DNA from: CAZQYC01 sp964597495
GTDB lineage: Bacteria; Pseudomonadota; Gammaproteobacteria; Steroidobacterales; Steroidobacteraceae
Assembly (NCBI GenBank): GCA_964597495.1
Contig: CAZQYC010000017.1
Location: forward strand, 1 to 53,227
Direction: 5' to 3'
DNA: 53,227 bases
Shown here: piece by piece, positions 51,409 to 53,227 of the stretch
How the letters are laid out: each line of letters opens with the position of its first letter
How positions within the stretch are numbered: the stretch's first letter is position 1
Translations under genes and position numbers: made by a program
The notes under the pieces: model-generated
Seen by the model: the letters and a program-made list of their open reading frames with translations, nothing else
What the model was told of the DNA's origin: nothing
Database searches by the model: none

Positions 51409-52419
51409 TCATGCCCCCCGATAATACCCAAGATACCAATCGACGAATTTCTTGACACCCTCCTCCACCGGCGTCGCGGGCTTGAATCCGACGTCGTCGA
51501 TGAGCGCCTGCACGTCAGCATAGGTGTCGGGCACATCACCGACCTGCAACGGCAAGAAGTTCTTTTCGGCTTTCTTGCCCAGACACTGTTCCAATACTTC
51601 TATGTAGCGCATCAACTCGACGGGTTGGTTATTCCCGATGTTGTAGAGTCGATAAGGAGCGTTACTCGTGCTCGGGTCCGGCGCGTCGCTGTTCCAGACG
51701 TCGTTCGGCTGCGCGACTCGATCCATAGCGCGCACGACGCCTTGCGCGATGTCCGCCACGAAAGTGAAATCGCGCTTATGGTGGCCATAGTTGAAGACGT
51801 CGATGGGTTTCCCGGCCAGGATATTCTTCGTAAACAAAAACAGCGCCATATCCGGCCGACCCCACGGGCCGTAGACGGTAAAGAAGCGCAACCCTGTCGT
51901 GGGCAGTCGATAGAGATGCGAGTAGGTATGAGCCATGAGCTCATTGGCCTTTTTGGTCGCCGCATAGAACGACAGCGGATGATCGACATTCTGATGCACC
52001 GAAAACGGCATCTTCGTGTTGGCCCCGTAGACAGAACTGGTCGACGCATACACCAAATGCTCGACCGAGTTATGGCGGCAGCCTTCGAGAATATTGGCAA
52101 ACCCAACCACGTTGCTGTCGATATAAGCCAGCGGGTTCTGAATCGAGTAACGAACACCCGCCTGCGCACCGAGATTGATGGCGCGGTGAAATTTTTCTCG
52201 CTTGAAAAGCTCGGCGATCCCCTCGCGGTCCGCCAGATCCATTTTGACGAATGTGAAGTTCCGCTGCGCCTTGAGTTGTTCGAGCCGCGCTTCCTTCAAC
52301 GCGACCGCATAGTAGTCGTTTAGATTGTCGAGCCCGACGACTTCGTCGCCGCGGTCGAGCAGCAGCTTGGCAGTATGGAATCCGATGAAGCCGGCAGCGC
52401 CGGTGAGGAGGATTTTCAT
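51409..52419 (-). CDS. UDP-glucuronate 4-epimerase-like SDR
   Basis: This 336-residue extended SDR has KILLTGAAGFIGFHTAKLL, YASTSSVYGANTKMPFS, SFYAATKKANELMAH (Tyr/Lys) and FFTVYGPWGRPDMA. This matches LspL/Cap1J UDP-glucuronate 4-epimerases. With Ugd it would give UDP-galacturonate. Its neighbour at the window edge is a TviB/WbpO-type dehydrogenase, so an N-acetylated uronate substrate is a less likely alternative. Gene order dehydrogenase then epimerase recalls Vi antigen (tviB-tviC). Confidence 0.88.
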   Translation of the reverse strand: MKILLTGAAGFIGFHTAKLLLDRGDEVVGLDNLNDYYAVALKEARLEQLKAQRNFTFVKMDLADREGIAELFKREKFHRAINLGAQAGVRYSIQNPLAYIDSNVVGFANILEGCRHNSVEHLVYASTSSVYGANTKMPFSVHQNVDHPLSFYAATKKANELMAHTYSHLYRLPTTGLRFFTVYGPWGRPDMALFLFTKNILAGKPIDVFNYGHHKRDFTFVADIAQGVVRAMDRVAQPNDVWNSDAPDPSTSNAPYRLYNIGNNQPVELMRYIEVLEQCLGKKAEKNFLPLQVGDVPDTYADVQALIDDVGFKPATPVEEGVKKFVDWYLGYYRGA

Positions 52420-52443
52420 GAAAGTGCGGATGTCTGATGGAGA

Positions 52444-52509
52444 ATGGCGGATAGTTTAAAGGAGGACGTCGTTTCAGTCAGTCCGACCGTCCCTTCCTCC
52501 ATCCGCCAT
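52444..52509. repeat. imperfect inverted repeat between dehydrogenase and epimerase genes
   Basis: ATGGCGGAT at 52444-52452 is complementary to ATCCGCCAT at 52501-52509. Further words (GGATAG, CTATCC, GATGG, CCATC) are scattered on both sides, giving a long, imperfect palindrome that fills the 103-base spacer. It may be a degenerate intergenic repeat or form an RNA hairpin. It has no terminator T-run. Confidence 0.4.
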
Positions 52510-52522
52510 CTGCTATCCGCTC

Positions 52523-53227
52523 TTACAACCGCCCGTCCACTTCGTCTACGCCGAACACGTACTTGATATCGAAAAGGACGTGTTTCTTCTTGGCAAGATC
52601 ACGGACTTTCTTGATGCCCATTTTGCGGAATTCGTTATGCGAGACGGCCATGACCACGGCATCGTATTCGCCGCGCGCGGGCTTCTTCACGGGTTTGATT
52701 CCATACTCGTGCTCGGCCTCTTCATGATCGACCCACGGGTCGTAAACATCGACCTGCGCCCCATATTTCTGCAGCTCGCGAACGACGTCCGCAACTTTGG
52801 AGTTACGCAAGTCCGGGCAGTTTTCTTTGAACGTCAACCCCATGACCAGAATCTTCGAACCGTTCACGTGAATGCGCTTTTTCACCATGAGTTGCGCCAC
52901 GCGCTCGGCCACGTAGAGCGCCATGTTGTCGTTGATGCGACGGCCCGAGAGAATCATCTCCGGGTGATAGCCGATTTCCTGCGCCTTGTGCGTTAGATAG
53001 TAAGGATCGACGCCGATGCAGTGTCCGCCCACGAGCCCCGGTCGGAACGGCAAGAAATTCCATTTCGTACCGGCTGCCAACAAGACTTCTTCGGTGTCGA
53101 TGCCGAGGCGATTGAAAATCAACGCCAGCTCGTTAATGAGGGCAATGTTGACGTCACGCTGCGTGTTCTCGATCACTTTCGCGGCTTCCGCCACCGCGAT
53201 GCTGCTGGCTTTGTGCGTGCCCGCCTC
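52523..53227 (-). CDS. TviB/WbpO-type UDP-HexNAc 6-dehydrogenase, 5' end cut
   Basis: The C-terminal 234 residues of a nucleotide-sugar dehydrogenase are present; the frame is open to the window edge and the N-terminus is missing. The catalytic Cys lies in GLVGGHCIGVDPYYLTHKAQ, followed by GYHPEMILSGRRINDNMA and a C-terminal UDP-binding domain (GLTFKENCPDLRNSK). This matches TviB/WbpO, which oxidise UDP-GlcNAc or UDP-GalNAc at C-6 to the uronic acids. An internal GTG near 53194 is not the start, because the reading frame continues upstream with residues typical of the family. It could feed the WbpB-D-E route or provide HexNAcA. Confidence 0.92.
   Translation of the reverse strand, partial: EAGTHKASSIAVAEAAKVIENTQRDVNIALINELALIFNRLGIDTEEVLLAAGTKWNFLPFRPGLVGGHCIGVDPYYLTHKAQEIGYHPEMILSGRRINDNMALYVAERVAQLMVKKRIHVNGSKILVMGLTFKENCPDLRNSKVADVVRELQKYGAQVDVYDPWVDHEEAEHEYGIKPVKKPARGEYDAVVMAVSHNEFRKMGIKKVRDLAKKKHVLFDIKYVFGVDEVDGRL

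Overview
The window is a surface-polysaccharide biosynthesis locus of about 50 kb, almost entirely on the minus strand. It reads as part of a Gammaproteobacteria-like chromosome. The basis is GC content in the mid-50s (estimated by eye), a Pseudomonas-type wbpV-wbpL-wbpM terminal block, an RfaH-like factor with a perfect ops site, and FlhD/FlhC-type regulators. Genus cannot be fixed from the sequence. No transposase, integrase, rRNA or CRISPR was seen, and no gene-free gap exceeds 300 bases.

Layout, left to right. 1-1677: core-genome anchor, with a partial tRNA-Ala(GGC), gltX and tRNA-Val(CAC). 1774-2220: a single-domain response regulator. 2428-6559: manB, manC and ugd (GDP-mannose, UDP-glucuronate). 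6720-8310: a divergent FlhD-like/FlhC-like pair; the FlhD-like protein appears to be a tandem duplication, and the flhC-like gene is the only convincing plus-strand gene. 8320-16893: wbpM, wbpL and wbpV-like genes, then fnlC/fnlA/reductase genes for a UDP-L-QuiNAc or L-RhaNAc type sugar and a WbuB-like transferase, resembling P. aeruginosa O11. 16874-23663: two glycosyltransferases, a methyltransferase, a glutamine amidotransferase of the AsnB family and the Wzy polymerase. 23667-27421: WbpE/WbpD/WbpB-like genes for a 2,3-diamino sugar and a GDP-sugar epimerase-like protein. 27620-36221: a glycosyltransferase and two complete N-acetyl-sugar amidotransferase modules (WbpG + HisF + HisH) in opposite gene order, with a methyltransferase inside one and a 518-residue GT-B-like protein between them. 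36253-41030: a nonulosonic (sialic-like) acid set comprising an acetyltransferase, a NeuB/LegI synthase, a CBS-domain/aminotransferase fusion, a TIM-barrel isomerase and a CMP-sugar synthetase. 41041-43184: Wzx and Wzz. 43249-44457: an EPS-type MarR regulator, an ops element, an RfaH/NusG-like factor and a strong sigma-70-type promoter. 44501-53227: a giant SLBB export protein, fcl, gmd, pgi, a UDP-glucuronate 4-epimerase and the end of a TviB/WbpO-type dehydrogenase.

How it works together. The promoter at 44429-44457 probably starts a long minus-strand operon whose first gene encodes the RfaH-like factor. The ops site just after that gene would load this factor onto RNA polymerase for the following ~33 kb of tightly overlapping genes (many 4-base ATGA junctions). 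The products would make a Wzx/Wzy-type heteropolysaccharide rich in 6-deoxy-amino sugars, uronates (perhaps amidated), acetamidino-modified sugars and a nonulosonic acid, initiated by the WbpL-like transferase. It could be an O-antigen or an exopolysaccharide: a Wzz without kinase domain favours the former, the Wza/SLBB protein the latter.
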